The notes beneath the pieces are model-generated. The model was not told the DNA's origin, did not search any database, and saw nothing but the letters and a program-made list of their open reading frames with translations. Position numbers and translations under genes: made by a program. Positions 22,201-34,736 of a stretch of DNA of 64,000 bases are shown one piece after another. Position 1 is the stretch's first letter. Each line of letters begins with the position of its first letter. The stretch comes from Breviolum minutum Mf 1.05b.01. Taxonomy: Eukaryota; Sar; Dinophyceae; Suessiales; Symbiodiniaceae. The stretch spans positions 210,361-274,360 of the forward strand of contig DF239050.1 of NCBI GenBank assembly GCA_000507305.1. Reading direction: 5' to 3'.

Positions 22201-25200
22201 TGAGACGAGCACCCACATTCTACTCTTTGCATGTGAAAGGTCCCAGTTTGTTGGCACGGGTGTTGCCTTTGTGCACGTCCGGGGTCACGATGTGGCGCAA
22301 TAAAAAAGAACAAAAAAAGAGGGGTCATGGTTGGTCAGGACGTGAACGGAACCCTGCTGTTTACATTTTCAGGATATCCACCCTAAAGTTACGCCAAACA
22401 CAAGGTCTTGCAACAAGTGCTTCAAATCCGAAAGATCTTCAGAGGGAAAAACTGTGTGTGACCTCTTGGCCTTGCCTCTGCGGGACCATGAATCTGGCAT
22501 GGCGCGGTGCCTGAATGTCTCCCAAATGGATGAATGATACTACATTCTCTGCTCAAACACTTTTGGAGATCTTTGGACAACATCTCTTGGAATCAAACTG
22601 CTTCAACTTTCATCAATTTAATAAATCAAATTTGTTCAACTCATCGGGCAAGCTAAGTTGTCTTTCCTGAGAATGTCATTCAATGCATTCAAGCGTCGAT
22701 CACGCGTCATCCCACGGATTGTCTTGACAAAGAACCTAGGTGGCGAGTCCGGAAATCAAACGAGCCCTTCAGCACAGTTTACAAAATAGTTAACTAAACC
22801 GTGACGTGGTGAGCAATCCATCTATACATGCATCTACCACATCTAGTTACATAGATCTAGGTCTTTCATTTGCTATCACAGTGCCAAAAGTTGAACCAAG
22901 TGGCGTGTTAGGACTTTCCAGGGGAACTGATGAGAGCGTACGCTCTATGCAGAACCTCTGCCTGTGCGGGGCATCACAGCTCGTTGCTACCCCAAGGTTT
23001 GGAAATAAAGGTGTTGACATCTCTGCACCAGTGAATTGCTTCCCACATGATGCACAGCATAATCGCAGTTCATATGCTTCATATAATATCATTTCATGGA
23101 TGTACTGTACTGTATATTGTGTAAAAAGCCTTGATACATTGTGTGGTTGCAACCAAGGAGCTTTCTTGCATGGCGGGAGGGCACTGAAAGAGCCAGAAAC
23201 ATAGCGGATCAGAAGAAACATTCATAAAATCGCAGGGTCTACCAGGAGTCATCGAGTCATCTTGCTTGGAGATTCAGGCAAACACTTTTCAGCTAACAAT
23301 ATCTAACGAGCATGTCGATATGTAGTACCTATTCTTCAAAGCTCACAACTGGATGCGCCGAATCTTTTACAGCCGCATGGGGGCATCAAACTCCTACTCA
23401 AGCTGCCTGAGGGCCTGGCATGCTGCAATTTTGAGTGCAAGGCTGATGGTAATCATCATCACAAATCCATAGAAATCATTGGAAAATATTAGAAATCCAC
23501 ATTGTGGGTGTGTACGCATACTCGTCATGATACGTTTTGATACATATCTTTTTGATATTCCGAAAACTTCCCCAAACATTGCAGCGACTTGAAGAGTTGC
23601 AGCCGCCTTTTCACAGCCTTTTCAAGCCTCCGTTGGAAATCTGACCTTGCGAACGTGATCGTTTTTGAGGATTTTCTGTGGAGCCTTTGAAAACGCTGAA
23701 CAGTTTGATCCCAAAAAAATCTGAGCTTTTCCAGTTTGAGCTCCAGGCTGACCAAAGCTGCACATGCCATCATCAAAGTCACCTGATTGCTGTTTATCTG
23801 GTTGGCTTAAGCACAGGAACTTGTGATCATAGGTGAGGTAGTGGAAATTTCCAATGGTCAAAACAAACAGCAGGTATGAAATGAATGTCCTGGGCTCTCT
23901 TGATCAATCAACAGCTTTTGTGCATAACAAATGCTGGCCTGGAAGGCCTCTCTGGCAGCATCGGAATACCTCTCACTTCAAACAACTGGGGATTTAGGTT
24001 TCCCTTTGAAGGCTGTCTCCAAAGCTACAGGAGAACTTGTCATTTGCAATTACTGTACTCAAAACCAATATGATCAATATGTATATATAATTGCATATAG
24101 ATATCATATCATGATACTATACACTATCATGTATGGTGATGTCTCATTGAAGTTGGGTCACGATCCATCAACTTCACAGTCTCTGCCTCGAGCAAAGTCA
24201 TGAGGTTGCAGCAAATCATGGTCTATCCATGTAAAAATCGCCCTGAAGGTGGTCCTTTGACTATACTTTTACACTGGCCATCCTTCACATGTCGTTGAAT
24301 TTTGCCAAAGAAATGCTGTTAAAAGTTAAGGCAAGGGGCCAACTGTTGCACAGCCAATTGCAGAAACAAAGATTGCCAAGCAAGTCCATGCCTCACTGAC
24401 AAGCGATCAAAGAGCTTTGCAGCTAAGTTGTGCTACAATAGAAGCGATCACCGTTGTATACCTCTTATGCCGTTTCGGAAAAATGCAGCTGGAATGGAAC
24501 AGTGAATCGGATAGGCTTAGAATGGCTGATAAGTCCAAAGCAATGGCGGTGGTCTGTCCTGGACGCACATGCCATCATGCTGCGGTCACTGTAGTCTTAG
24601 AATGTCTGGAATATTCTAGACTCAAACGCTCTTCCCTTCAGTCATGTCTTAATCTGATTCCGGCCTTGACTGGAGCCACATTTTGCCATATTTGCCATAG
24701 GTTCCTTAGAAATCAGCTACCACTGAAGTGAGTCATGTTGTCTATCCATTTCTATCCTAGAATCTCTCTGAGATCGCGACAAATCTTATGTAGAAGGTTA
24801 TAGGAGTTCAGGAACTCCTCTTTTTCTTGTGCCACGAAATGTATAGGGCCTCTGAGGTTCTCACAATTTGGGACATTCACACTGCTTCAACTAAAAGAGC
24901 GAATGCAAAACCCAAAGAATTTCTGCAAAATTCTTCAAATCTGATGTAGCTTTTGCGCACATTTTGACACACAAATGGGGCCATAAATTCCCAAAGGTCT
25001 CCATGCTTGGTGACACGTGTCAGACACACACGATCCGAAACGTGCTTTTTTCAAGGCCACGACTTTGAGCGAACAGCGAGATCTCCCAGAGCCAAAATGT
25101 TCAGCGGAAACAACGTAAAAATTCAAAGATGGGTTCCATGGTGTTTCATGAACATTGCAAGGCCGAAATGCAGTGTAAAAAGCATAAAAGACAAGCAGAG

Positions 25201-25250
25201 AGATAAACACATAACACAACATCATCAAATTATATAATGTCGACATGGCA
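19300..25250. other. largely non-coding, scattered exon-like fragments
   Basis: No gene can be modelled in these 6 kb. Two short minus-strand fragments look like exons. 20938-20896 lies between an AACAG and a GTATGG donor (ATLKFHGSAVSNPLFRREK). 21560-21480 is Ser/Glu rich and ends at GTACTA. The plus-strand frame at 22200-22514 and the overlapping frames at 22806-23221 carry no motif. AT-rich low-complexity DNA lies at 21270-21430. Confidence 0.3.
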
Positions 25251-25257
25251 TTAATAA

Positions 25258-25273
25258 CCCCCCCCCCCCNNNN
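25258..25273. other. poly-C run and assembly gap
   Basis: Twelve C followed by NNNN at 25270-25273. This is where the assembler failed to cross the junction with the adjoining GTA repeat; the true length here is unknown. Confidence 0.9.
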
Positions 25274-25334
25274 AGTAGTAGTTGTAGTAGTAGTAGTAGT
25301 AGTAGAAGTAGTAGTTGCAGTAGTAGTAGTAGTA

Positions 25335-25374
<40 letters not shown>

Positions 25375-25382
25375 AAGTAGTG

Positions 25383-25427
<45 letters not shown>

Positions 25428-25452
25428 CTAGTACTAGTACTAGTAGTGGTAG
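25274..25452. repeat. long (GTA)n trinucleotide array
   Basis: About 60 GTA/AGT units with scattered AGA and TTG variants. It reads as polyvaline on the plus strand and polythreonine on the minus strand, neither likely to be expressed. It is the largest simple repeat in the window. Confidence 0.95.
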
Positions 25453-25661
25453 ACAATTGCCCCGCCCAAGGAGGGTTTATTATTGGCACCCAATTTATAA
25501 TTGAGATTTGGGGGGCCCGTGGGGTACCCCCTTTCCGGGCCTGTTTGGAGGTCACTTTTTAAACAAAAAGTGATAAGAGATTGATCAGATTTTCATCTCC
25601 AAATTTTTGGAAATATTGACGTCTGACCGTGATCTCTTCAGATTGAATGTGATCTCCTGGT

Positions 25662-25705
25662 TGTAGTAGCAGTAGTAGTAGTAGTAGTAGTAGAAGAAGA
25701 AGAAG
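25662..25705. repeat. second GTA/GAA trinucleotide array
   Basis: About 14 units, GTA changing to GAA at the 3' end. It lies 210 bases from the main array; the intervening stretch at 25459-25560 has an unusual G/C-rich, homopolymer-rich composition. Confidence 0.85.
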
Positions 25706-25809
25706 TTTTGTTTTTCACTGGGCCAAAAGCAAGAGTTTGGGCTTTAACTGGGCCAAAATTTGCTGTCGTAATTAAAGAAAGTATTGGGACCAGGTCATGG
25801 GTGGAAACA

Positions 25810-25903
25810 GAATTTTTTTATTGACAGCCCTGTCACACTATTGAGGGGCTTTTAGGTCGAATACTCTTTGTAGTATTGGGAGCTCCGGAGAATTTTTTTA
25901 TTG
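25810..25903. repeat. short direct repeat, GAATTTTTTTATTG
   Basis: A 14-base word at 25810-25823 recurs exactly at 25890-25903, 80 bases apart. It may be the edge of a duplicated segment or chance in AT-rich DNA. Confidence 0.5.
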
Positions 25904-25929
25904 CGATACCCTTTATTAAAGTCATGTTA

Positions 25930-28900
25930 ACATTAGGCAAACATCTTCATTTCCCTTGAAGAATGCAGTCCTTTGTTGCCGGCGGCCTTTGCAAAGATGC
26001 TGGTGGATCCTGCAGGGAGATCTTTATGGTTGCTGATGCCTGCTAATACAGCGCATAATATGAAAACCTACCAAACCTTTCTGCATTGGTTCCACCAGTT
26101 GGAAACAGATCTATCGCAGTTGTACAATATTCTACATGGCATGGAATATTGATGCAATCACCTTCGTTTTTCAAAAGCCGTCACGGTCTGGTCAACAAAC
26201 AAAGCTAAACAACTCCTTGGTGGGTCTTTTCACAGCGGCTTTTGCTTTGGCCTTCACTGCGGCGCATGTGAGGGATTTCACACAAGTGGCAGAATTCAAA
26301 CCAAATCTTCGCAGCAATATTAACATGTAAGAAAGTGCTGGCAGAAATTTTGAGAAATCTGCAAAATGTCTCATAGATCTTATAGTTATGCTCTATCCTA
26401 CTCGTTGTTCCATTGTGCGCAACCAGGCCCAAGGCTCACAGTCTTCGCATCCCTAACAAATCACAGTCAGAGAGGTGAAAAGGAAATCAAGGTGCCTGAG
26501 CTGCTTTCTGCCTCTCCTGAGTGACACTCACAGCATACATGTTCTGCTGAGTACCGCTATCCAAAACATTGCACTTCTGGCTGAAGTCTGTTTCAGCACA
26601 GTAACTTTTTGCCAAACCGAGTCTCCTGTTCCTGCGTGTGAATCTTCCGCAAGAGGAAAGTGTCTTCCTCAAGATGGAGGCTTTGACTCTGATCGCAAAA
26701 GTAGAAGCAAGAACCTCAAGGGATGGCCTTCGAAAAAGTGAAGGAAAACGTTTAATTTCAAAACAGCCCGGAAAAATCAACAAAGATTACATTCTTTGGT
26801 GAGGGCTCTGCTTCCACCTGTCTCCGTCTTGGAAAAAACCTATCAGCGTCCTGCAAACGCTTCTGCTGCTTGGTTGTGAAAAGTTCAATCGCGGCCAAAA
26901 CAGCATTGTACCTTCGACACAAATGCCACAAATATCAGTCGTCTCGCTTCTGGTACTGGTAGTTTCGTTTTGACACTCTCGGTCCTTTGCCCTATACGCA
27001 TTTTCGATCCAGCCGTTGCATTCTCGCAAAAGCCACTTCAGTAGTTCCGGCCCTATTCCTCTACTGGTCTGATTGGAGTTACCATTTCATATTTGCAAGG
27101 GTGGTTTGAATACAATAGTTATATTTATGTATGTCCCTGGAAATGCTGAGGAATCAACGTTCGCACACAATCGGCTCCGCTGATGTCAGCGGCGAAGGCT
27201 CGGCCTTCTTTTCGAACAAGGACCTACGACATCTGCAGCGACTCTGCGATTTACTCTTCATAGCCTTGCTAGATAAGATGTACACTTAGTCAAGGTGTAT
27301 TGTAGTTCAAAATTGCTATAAGGATTTATAAAAATAGATTGCTATAGCATGGTTTCTCCATGACTTTCAGGTTCATTGGTCAACCGTTTTGACATCTTTT
27401 GGTGTAATAGATCGCTGACCTCGTAGACGGAATCACGATGTGTGATCGCCAAGTCCTCCTTGAGTCGCTTCTGTACCTGGAAGTGCCCCAATGGTGTCCC
27501 ACATCCCATCAATTCCTATCATCTTTTTGATTCATCAGTTAAACAAACAGTATATGGTAAGCCTGTATACAGTATCTGGAATACAATATGATAATATGAT
27601 ACACCATCACATCACTCTTCAGAATCCTGAAGTCATAGAAATGCGCCTGAGGATGTCCTCAATACCCGGTCCACGCTGAATGCATCAGGCACCGCTGCAT
27701 TCATTTTTACTATCCCAGATTTGTGTCCGGAGCCAGCGCTCCGAAGTCAACTTCTCATATCTTGAGTCGTTGGAGAGGAACTGCGATGATTCCAAGCTCA
27801 ACATGTCATCGTCTCTCGTTGCTTCTCGTGCCGAGTGCAGGGTCGATCTCTTCGCTCCAGGTCAAACGACGGTGGCGATGTGCAGTTGGAAGTTGAACTT
27901 GGACTTCTCCCTGCTGAAGAACACGCCGCGAGGGTGTTTGTGCCTGGATGTTTCAAATCCAAGTCGTTCAGTGAATTCCCATGAGATTTCAGAATATTAT
28001 GAAATTTGATTGATGACAACATGACTCTCATTTGTCCCTTTTGGATATACACATTGTCTCCGTTTGATCATTGAATTGCGAGGCGCTTGGAATTGAATCA
28101 GCTGCGCTTAGATCCTGTTTTCCCTGCTTAGGTATCCAAAGGGCATCCTTCCACCTCGCCAAAGCTCTTCATGTAGACCTTAACAGCTTGGCATTGTAGA
28201 AATTAAAACAAAAACAGATGCAGGGCCAAACACAATATCAACCAAAAATCACACTGCATTTTAATTCAACATAATTGAGTGCAATTTAAAGATAAAAGTT
28301 AAACTATAACTCATACATTGACATTACAGGTCCAGGAGGTAGTGCAAAGCACCTGATCCTGTAAAATCTGAGATGAACTTTTCAGCCATGTGACTGCTCC
28401 GACTACCTCAGATTCAATTTTTTTCCAGTCGCACTCAGGGTGAATGATCTCCAACATATGCCAAGCTGATCAGCACCGAAATGAAACACAAAATCATGTT
28501 TGATTCAACGAAGTTACTGTCTCAGCTTCGAAGAAATCTTCACATTTGCGCTTTCCCACATCGGAAAATGGCACAAAAAATCCAGTCCTTGGTGCGCTGA
28601 TCCTCTGCATGAATGGTCATCCACAATCCAAGGAAGTTTCACAATGGAACTTGTGGAACCACACCAGAATTACACCACCTCTCTGTACTTCTCAATTTGT
28701 TAATTGATGCTAATTTGTAGATCAAGTAAACTTTAAACACATACATTTTTGCCATCTCTGACAAGGCTCCTATTCAACAAATCCATGTGACGCTCTTCTT
28801 TGAAATACTCCTCCGCCTCCTTCAGCCTTAGCTAAGGCCAATGTATGTCAATGTGTCGTTGCACACCAGTGAGACTGTTATGGATACATTTGGGCACATT

Positions 28901-29600
28901 AATATGTCCAAACTTCGTTCTTTCGGCTCATTGAGGTCTTCATAAGATCAATGATATCAATAATATCAATGGTTATGGTTACAGTCATGCACCAATGATA
29001 CCAATGAAACAAACCTCCCCTTTGCCCGTCACCTGGGCTTGTGCTCGAGGACGAACTGAAACCAAGCCGGTCGAAGAGATTGCTGCTCCGAAAGGCAAAA
29101 TGTATTCAAGGCAAAATCACCAGCCTTTCGGAGATACAAAATTCGTTCAGAACTTTTTCAGTTTCCAAATCTTTCAGAGATCACATCTGATGACATCTGC
29201 TGAAAAACATTGAACATGTTCATGTTAGGTATAACTGTACGTATAACTTTATAACAATCACACACCCACCTCGAACCATCGCTTTGCCTTGATGGACATG
29301 CCTTCGAAAGTACGATCCGACCAATATCTTTTCCAAAAGAAATCTATCGAGGGTCCAAATCCCAAATCACAGATCCACACGATTGAAATCAAACACGAAA
29401 TCATGAGGAAATACATTTTGAATCATGAATATTTATGAATCACATTTAACAAATAAAGGCAAACTTCCCTCGGCTCGAGGCACCTTCACCAAGACTGCCT
29501 CCTGGAATATGGCAGGACACATCTTCATCGAAGCAGCAAATAATCTCCTGAAGCGTTGGGGCATCGAATGATATCGAAACAATCAAAGGGAATAAGTTCA
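25930..29600. other. sparse region with a few exon-like fragments
   Basis: No complete gene. 26990-26908 on the minus strand reads as protein and ends CGICVEG at a GAAG|GTACAA donor; the CxxC is RING-like, but the rest of a RING finger is not visible. 26783-26487 (minus) is basic. A GC-richer patch at 27690-27980 is open on both strands, so its strand is undecided. 29020-29200 is a possible plus-strand exon. All are weak. Confidence 0.25.
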
Positions 29601-29714
29601 TCAAAACGATTTCATACAAACAGTCAGGGAGTGTCGCAATGTGTCACAATGTCTTCGTGACTGAAATCATTCATATCATCATATCTAATCCAAGTCTTTT
29701 CACCCCGGCTCTGC

Positions 29715-29940
29715 CTTGCTTCTGTCTTCAAGTGGGCAATGCTTTTCAACAGCGTCTTTCGCAAGATTCCAAGCCACTCCATGGTATGGGCTACCCTGCG
29801 CAAGAAATGCCACAATAGCTTAACCAAACAGTTGCAACCAACGTCAAAAAGAGGTCAAAACGCAAGAAAAACACCTTTGTGAGATCAAGAAATTGCCTGT
29901 CGTCCTCCAATGAATTGATTAGCTTGAAATGAGCCACCAC
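29715..29940 (-). CDS. two exons of an unrecognised gene
   Basis: Exon 29940-29875 (22 codons, from VVAHFKLINSLEDDRQ) opens after TTTCAG and ends at AAG|GTGTTT. Exon 29795-29715 (27 codons, starting GSPYHGVAWNLAKDAVEK) opens after GCGCAG and ends at AAG|GCAGAG, a GC donor. Both are phase 0, and the 79-base intron joins them without a stop. The protein family is not recognised. It lies directly downstream of glycosyltransferase copy C and could be part of that gene or of its neighbour. Confidence 0.5.
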
Positions 29941-30738
29941 CTGAAACGCAAACGGAAAACATGATATTTCCGACTTCCCCAAAGCACATTTGCCAACAAT
30001 CAAGATATCACATGATATCACATGATGTCACGTTCCCAGCTGAGGCCAAGGACACTTCGTTGTATCTTGAAATCTTTCTTCAGCAGACCTGGATCACCCG
30101 TGAAACATTACCCAGGATGAGAAGGAAACATGATCAAACAGATGCAAACAGATGCAAACACAGCACCCAGCTTTGAGGAAAGGACGAAATGATGTCTACT
30201 GAAGCTGCAGTTTCGAGAAGCTTGCCCAGGTTTGCAGCCACTACCATTTCCTTGGCCCATGGCCCTCCCACTGGCATCTCCTGTCATTTATCTCTTGCAT
30301 CAGGAATTACTAGCATCATTTCATTGTACATTTTATGCTACTTGGTAACTACTGTTTATCAACAAGGGGCCATTAAACTGCCTCTATTCGGAGGAACAAA
30401 CAAAGGAAACTGAAGGAAATGGGATGAGAGTCACACCACAAATAGCAAGAGAGTATGGATGCACGCACGTTTGAGTTTTATCTATATCCTATCTCGATGT
30501 GTGTCAATGCAACTTTCGATATTGTGTCTTGGGAACCCGTTGGTGGCTGACTTGCCGCTGAAGCTCCCTCTTCATCACAATACCGCCATTGTGGAAGAGC
30601 AAACCATGCCTGCGAGGTACGATATAATTCGATATGACGATATCAAATGAAACGAAATGAAAGCTACTATGAATGGCTATGAACATCTATGAAAGCGCAT
30701 AACTGCTGCTTCAAACTTAAACCTTCCTTTCTAACCTA

Positions 30739-30862
30739 TCGTTTCGAGATGTCTATGAGCCTCAGGAAATCCAATTTCTCTTCAGGACCGGGAAGATGGA
30801 AATATTCTTGGGGCACATCTGGCACCCATTTCTTCACGTTCACATCCTCGGTGAAAACAGTG
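30739..30862 (-). CDS. glycosyltransferase-family exon, copy C
   Basis: The exon opens after a pyrimidine-rich tract and GGACTCAG. It reads ...VFTEDVNVKKWVPDVPQEYF, then HLPGPEEKLDFLRL. The PDVPQEYFHLP core aligns with PDLPE-EYFKIP of copy A and PDVPDEYFQLP of copy B, and EEKLDFLR with the AAKSDVVR of copy A. In this family the segment precedes the DxD sugar-nucleotide site. No HNGGIYMDTD-type exon was found after it, and a TAG follows soon, so this copy may be a fragment. The plus-strand CA-repeat at 30890-30922 lies in the intron just upstream. Confidence 0.45.
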
Positions 30863-31201
30863 CTGAGTCCAACAGGTAAAAAAAAAGTCACACACACACG
30901 ACACACGCACACGACACACACGTGAAAACCACCAAAAACCTCCAAAAGTAGTCCTTCTTGGAACAATTTTTGCAGATCTTTAAGCACTTCGAGAGTTCTC
31001 TGAGCACTTCACAGTGATGAGCACAACAGAACAGCCAGGAGGTAAATGAAGTCGCCACGAGGCCAAATTCAACTTTGCTGCAACTTTCTGCTGATCTGTG
31101 TCCAATGAGAAGATGTGGCCTCAGCCCAAAATTTTGAGGCCGTTGATGAGGACAAGCCAAGTTGAGCACTTTCTCATCTTTTTGCTATTCTGGCTTCTTT
31201 A

Positions 31202-31816
31202 TCACCGAGCTGCATTTGCCTGGAAATTTTGGAGGAGATAAAGAAGCCACCAGCTTCCTATCAAGAAACAGACTTCTGGAGCATCTGTCCCTACATCCCT
31301 CACTAAGGACATTAGTTTCCTGAATGCTTCAATCTCTGCAAAGACTCTGGATTCATAGTCAACCGCTTCCAATCTGAAAACCATTTGGATTGAACAAAGT
31401 CTACCCTTAGATTTGCACCTGATCATCCCATATCGCCGGCATGGGAGCACATCCTGACAAACGCGTGTGGAGCCATTGATGGAGCCATGGTATCAACATC
31501 ACAATCTCCTGTGAGGCTGAAACCCCAAAGCTCTTCGCATAGACCGCACCAATCACCTCGATTTGTTGATCAACTATCATCGTAAACGTCGTAATCTGGA
31601 AGAAATTCACAACCTAAAAACCATGACGATCAAACGATCACAATGAATTGGTGCTGCTGCCGCCTTTTCAGCATTGAAGATGCCACGGCAACCAAAGTCT
31701 TCCGCCATTGAAATTGGAATAAATAGAGCAAAGGATTCCTCAGTGGCAAAGCGGATCCTAGCTCCAGTCCATAAGTAGTACAGTATGATTCTGTGTATCT
31801 CATTTTGTGACATCAT
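31202..31816 (-). CDS. coding-like exons, unrecognised
   Basis: Three overlapping minus-strand frames read as protein in turn: 31810-31640 (IILYYLWTGARIRFATEESF), 31580-31470 (IEVIGAVYAKSFGVSASQEI) and 31390-31215 (VFAEIEAFRKLMSLVRDVG). I could not fix their boundaries. They sit between glycosyltransferase copies B and C and may be the unrecognised C-terminal part of one of them. Confidence 0.3.
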
Positions 31817-31819
31817 GAT

Positions 31820-32600
31820 TAGTGGTGTTCAAAGAAGTTCCACTATGTTGGCCCATACATATTTGATAGACTTATAACATCTCTGTCATGTCACACATCG
31901 GTGTATGTCATGCACCTCTCAAAGAAGGATCTAAGGTCCTGGCTAAAAGGCTCCCTTAGCTGATCAAAATCGGAATGTGAGACTGTGAGACCATGCATCT
32001 TATGCACTTCATGCTTGCCTCGCAACAGTTTCACATTTAAGCCAAGAATCTCTTATGCTCTGACTTGAAGCGAATGTCTCCGTTTACCATCAAAGGATCA
32101 TGATCCAGAATCTGTTGGAACATTGCTGGACGGAAGGATTGAGCTTCTGAAAAGCAATAAGACCTCAGAGTTTCTTCATGTGTTTTTTTTTGCCCAGCTG
32201 CCTTGTGAGATCTTGTGTTTTTTGACAGCACTCAAAAGAAATTGAGTGCATCACGTCATCACCTGCAAACACAATGGAAACGTCATTGGAGCATATCGCA
32301 AACTCTCAGTGGAATCCTGTACCTATTTTGATATTTTCTATTGGAAACTAACAAGACCAGAAAAGGATAGAAAAGGTGTACCTACACATACTGAAGCCAT
32401 TGCCTGATCATCCCCCTCGTAGTCCTGCTTTAAAAGTGCTGGGAAGGTCACGGAATGGACATTTTTGCAATATGAACTCAATCAATCACCTGAACATTGC
32501 AAGGGGCATTCTATACATGTTACAAGTCATTGGACGCACCTCAGAATTGACAAAGGTTCAAACAAGTGAATTTATCAAACTCCTAGATCTTTGGGCAATT
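31820..32600. other. no gene seen
   Basis: AT-rich spacer inside the glycosyltransferase cluster. The frame at 32231-32037 has no motif. Confidence 0.35.
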
Positions 32601-32689
32601 AGGTTTGTTCATAGATAAAGCAAAAGGACTATGTAGAGTACACATGAATGGTGTGGTACGTACATAGGAAACGTGAAACACGGTTTCCT

Positions 32690-32860
32690 GATGGCCACCT
32701 GGGCTTTCCAGTCCTTCTTGATTCGGAGAGAAAGCGCACTCAAAGCACCACCAGGGATGTGACACCATTGATTTCGATCATCAAAGCAGCAAAGCTTTTC
32801 TTTGTCCTTTTGGCACGAGCACCACCATTTTCGCATATTTTCACACTGAAGGGAAAACAC
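32690..32860 (-). CDS. glycosyltransferase C-terminal motif exon
   Basis: The minus strand reads KEKLCCFDDRNQWCHIPGG. This parallels copy A, where KESFCCFAEPD and KCDTPWASIGEGVSH occur on adjoining exons: a CCF-D/A box followed by a C(H/D)xP box. It is therefore probably the downstream part of copy B. After CHIPGG the frame loses the expected WASxGEG, so the copy may be decayed. The plus strand is also open here (32648-33007) but without a family match. Confidence 0.4.
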
Positions 32861-33641
32861 AGTGCTGTAATCATTGGCAATAGTAAGGTACCTTCTGAAA
32901 CGTTCTTATCAAATGAGACTAATCCGTCGGTAGCAATTTACATTCATGGCTGTGGCCTCACACAAAACGAAAGTGTGGGCTCTTATCCCGATCTGTTCGG
33001 AAGTTGAGCTACTATGACACTGTACTATGCAGTCAAGATTTCAACATGAAGCAAGAGTATCAGCAAAAATGTCAGCAAAACATCATTCTCCTTGTCTTTT
33101 AGCGGACAATGACTCGTCACCTGAGCTTGGTTTTGAAATTCACTAGTAGTTTCTTCCTACTGTCACACAGCTTCAAACAGGGCGCCCAACTGGGAGAAAA
33201 TGAAGCAATGAGACAACAACATGCAATCGTTTTTTCTGAGAACTTTGCTGCATCCTTTGCTGCTTGCCATGCAGCTCCATGAAATCGACTCCCTAGCTTA
33301 CCTCCCAAGAGTGAGAAATGCAAAACTGCAAAAGCTTGTTGCAGTGGCAAACTCCAGCTGTGTCGCTTCACAGCATCTCACAGCCTCCAGTGAAAAGGAT
33401 TTGCCAATCGTCACTACAAACATTGCCCTCGCCCTGGCGACGTTCCGACGACCTGACACATCAAAATCACGGCATTTTGCACCATCAGCTCAGAACTGTT
33501 TGATCATGATTTTCATAATCCAAATTGCATCCAAGGGACGATACCAAGTCCTTCCATTTCGAATCAATAGAATCATAAGAAATCAGATGCTTGAGCGGAT
33601 ACAGAACCCATACCAGCACATTCAAAAATAATACAAAACAT

Positions 33642-34055
33642 TCAGAAAAGTCTTGTTTCTGCACTGATGTGCTTCCAAAGCACATATTCTGACAACTTCT
33701 CGACAACGTAGCTCATGTTGTGAAGGAATACCATGTCCCACTGAAGCACCATTCCTTCACCCAGTGTTCCACATGCAGCACTGTGGCAAAGTTCTATCAG
33801 CGAACTTGACATGGTCATACCAGCCTCCATGATGATATATCAGACCTAGGTCTCAATGCCACTTGGACAGTTGTAGAATGATTCCCACATATTTCTACTG
33901 CCAATTACTTGATTCTTGCAAAACTTGATATCAAACAGCTGTCTGCAGGCCGAAGCTCCATGACGGATGAGGTCTAACTTCTCCTCTTGCGACATCAGCA
34001 ACGTAACGCAGTGATGCTTCAACAATTCTCGGGATACGCAAAATGATAAACTCAC
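33642..34055 (-). CDS. coding-like exons within glycosyltransferase copy B
   Basis: 34020-33880 contains QEEKLDLIRHGASACRQLFD, similar to EEKLDFLR of copy C and to the KSDVVR segment of copy A. 33830-33660 contains CGTLGEGMVLQW, which could correspond to the WASIGEGVSH box of copy A. Boundaries and frames are uncertain, and the DxD exon expected between them is missing. The flanking stretch 32870-33640 shows nothing I can support. Confidence 0.3.
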
Positions 34056-34162
34056 ATCGATAAACCTAAAACCATTGATGTGCTTCGCTCCAAATCAGTG
34101 AAGCCGTCAGCTAAAACTCAACGGGTCAAACTTCATACTCCGCGGGGTTGCGTCCTGAGCGC

Positions 34163-34486
34163 CTGGAAGTTGGAAATACTCATCAGGCACATCAGGAAGG
34201 AAATTCTTGACCTCGGTGGTCGGCCATGTAACAGTCGCAAAGCTCGTTCACAGCACGTGCAATGACCCTAGGATCCGTTCTGATATTTCCCTGACATATT
34301 CTTTGCAATATCATTTGGTACCTTGCAATACACTGCAAATACCATGTGTCTTGCACAGCATTGCCAGAATCATATTATCAAACATACCCCCAAAGTAAAA
34401 CGATAAAACTTCTGGCAAGGCTAGCGATGAAATACCGTGGCTCCCAACGTTGCTATCGTTCACAAGGACTGGCTCATTGCAAATTC
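34163..34486 (-). CDS. glycosyltransferase-family exons, copy B
   Basis: Two exons. 34486-34449 reads ICNEPVLVNDSN and ends at a GTTGGG donor. 34211-34163 reads VKNFLPDVPDEYFQLP and ends at CAG|GCGCTC, a GC donor. They join in phase 0 to give EPVLVNDSN-VKNFLPDVPDEYF, the same order as AEPIFLNEQNIREYIPDLPE-EYF in copy A. In the family this block lies between the N-terminal W-x-G segment and the DxD catalytic exon. I found neither of those for copy B, so it may be incomplete. Confidence 0.5.
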
Positions 34487-34736
34487 CTTTGGTGTGCTTT
34501 CCCCAAGATTGAACCTGAGATACTGTAGCAACATGTAGAAACAATGGGCTATTGAAAAAAACAGTCTAATGTATCAATGTCCAGAAAGAATCCTTTGTTG
34601 CAACCGGGAAGATCAATCCTCAAACGGATACTGTACTAGATACCAATGTTAGTTGAGGTCCAATCATCAAACATCACCAAACAGAACTCATGGTATCTGA
34701 CGAGTTGAGAAGGTTCAAGTTTCAGAAAAGCAGCAT

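Noticed and set aside
25245-25562. Polyvaline (plus) and polythreonine (minus) proteins
   Set aside because: They are produced by the GTA array and run across an assembly gap.
8647-27300. Shared word ACTTAGTCAAGGTGT at about 8646 and 27286 as a dispersed element
   Set aside because: Only 15 bases match and the flanks are unrelated; too little to call an element.
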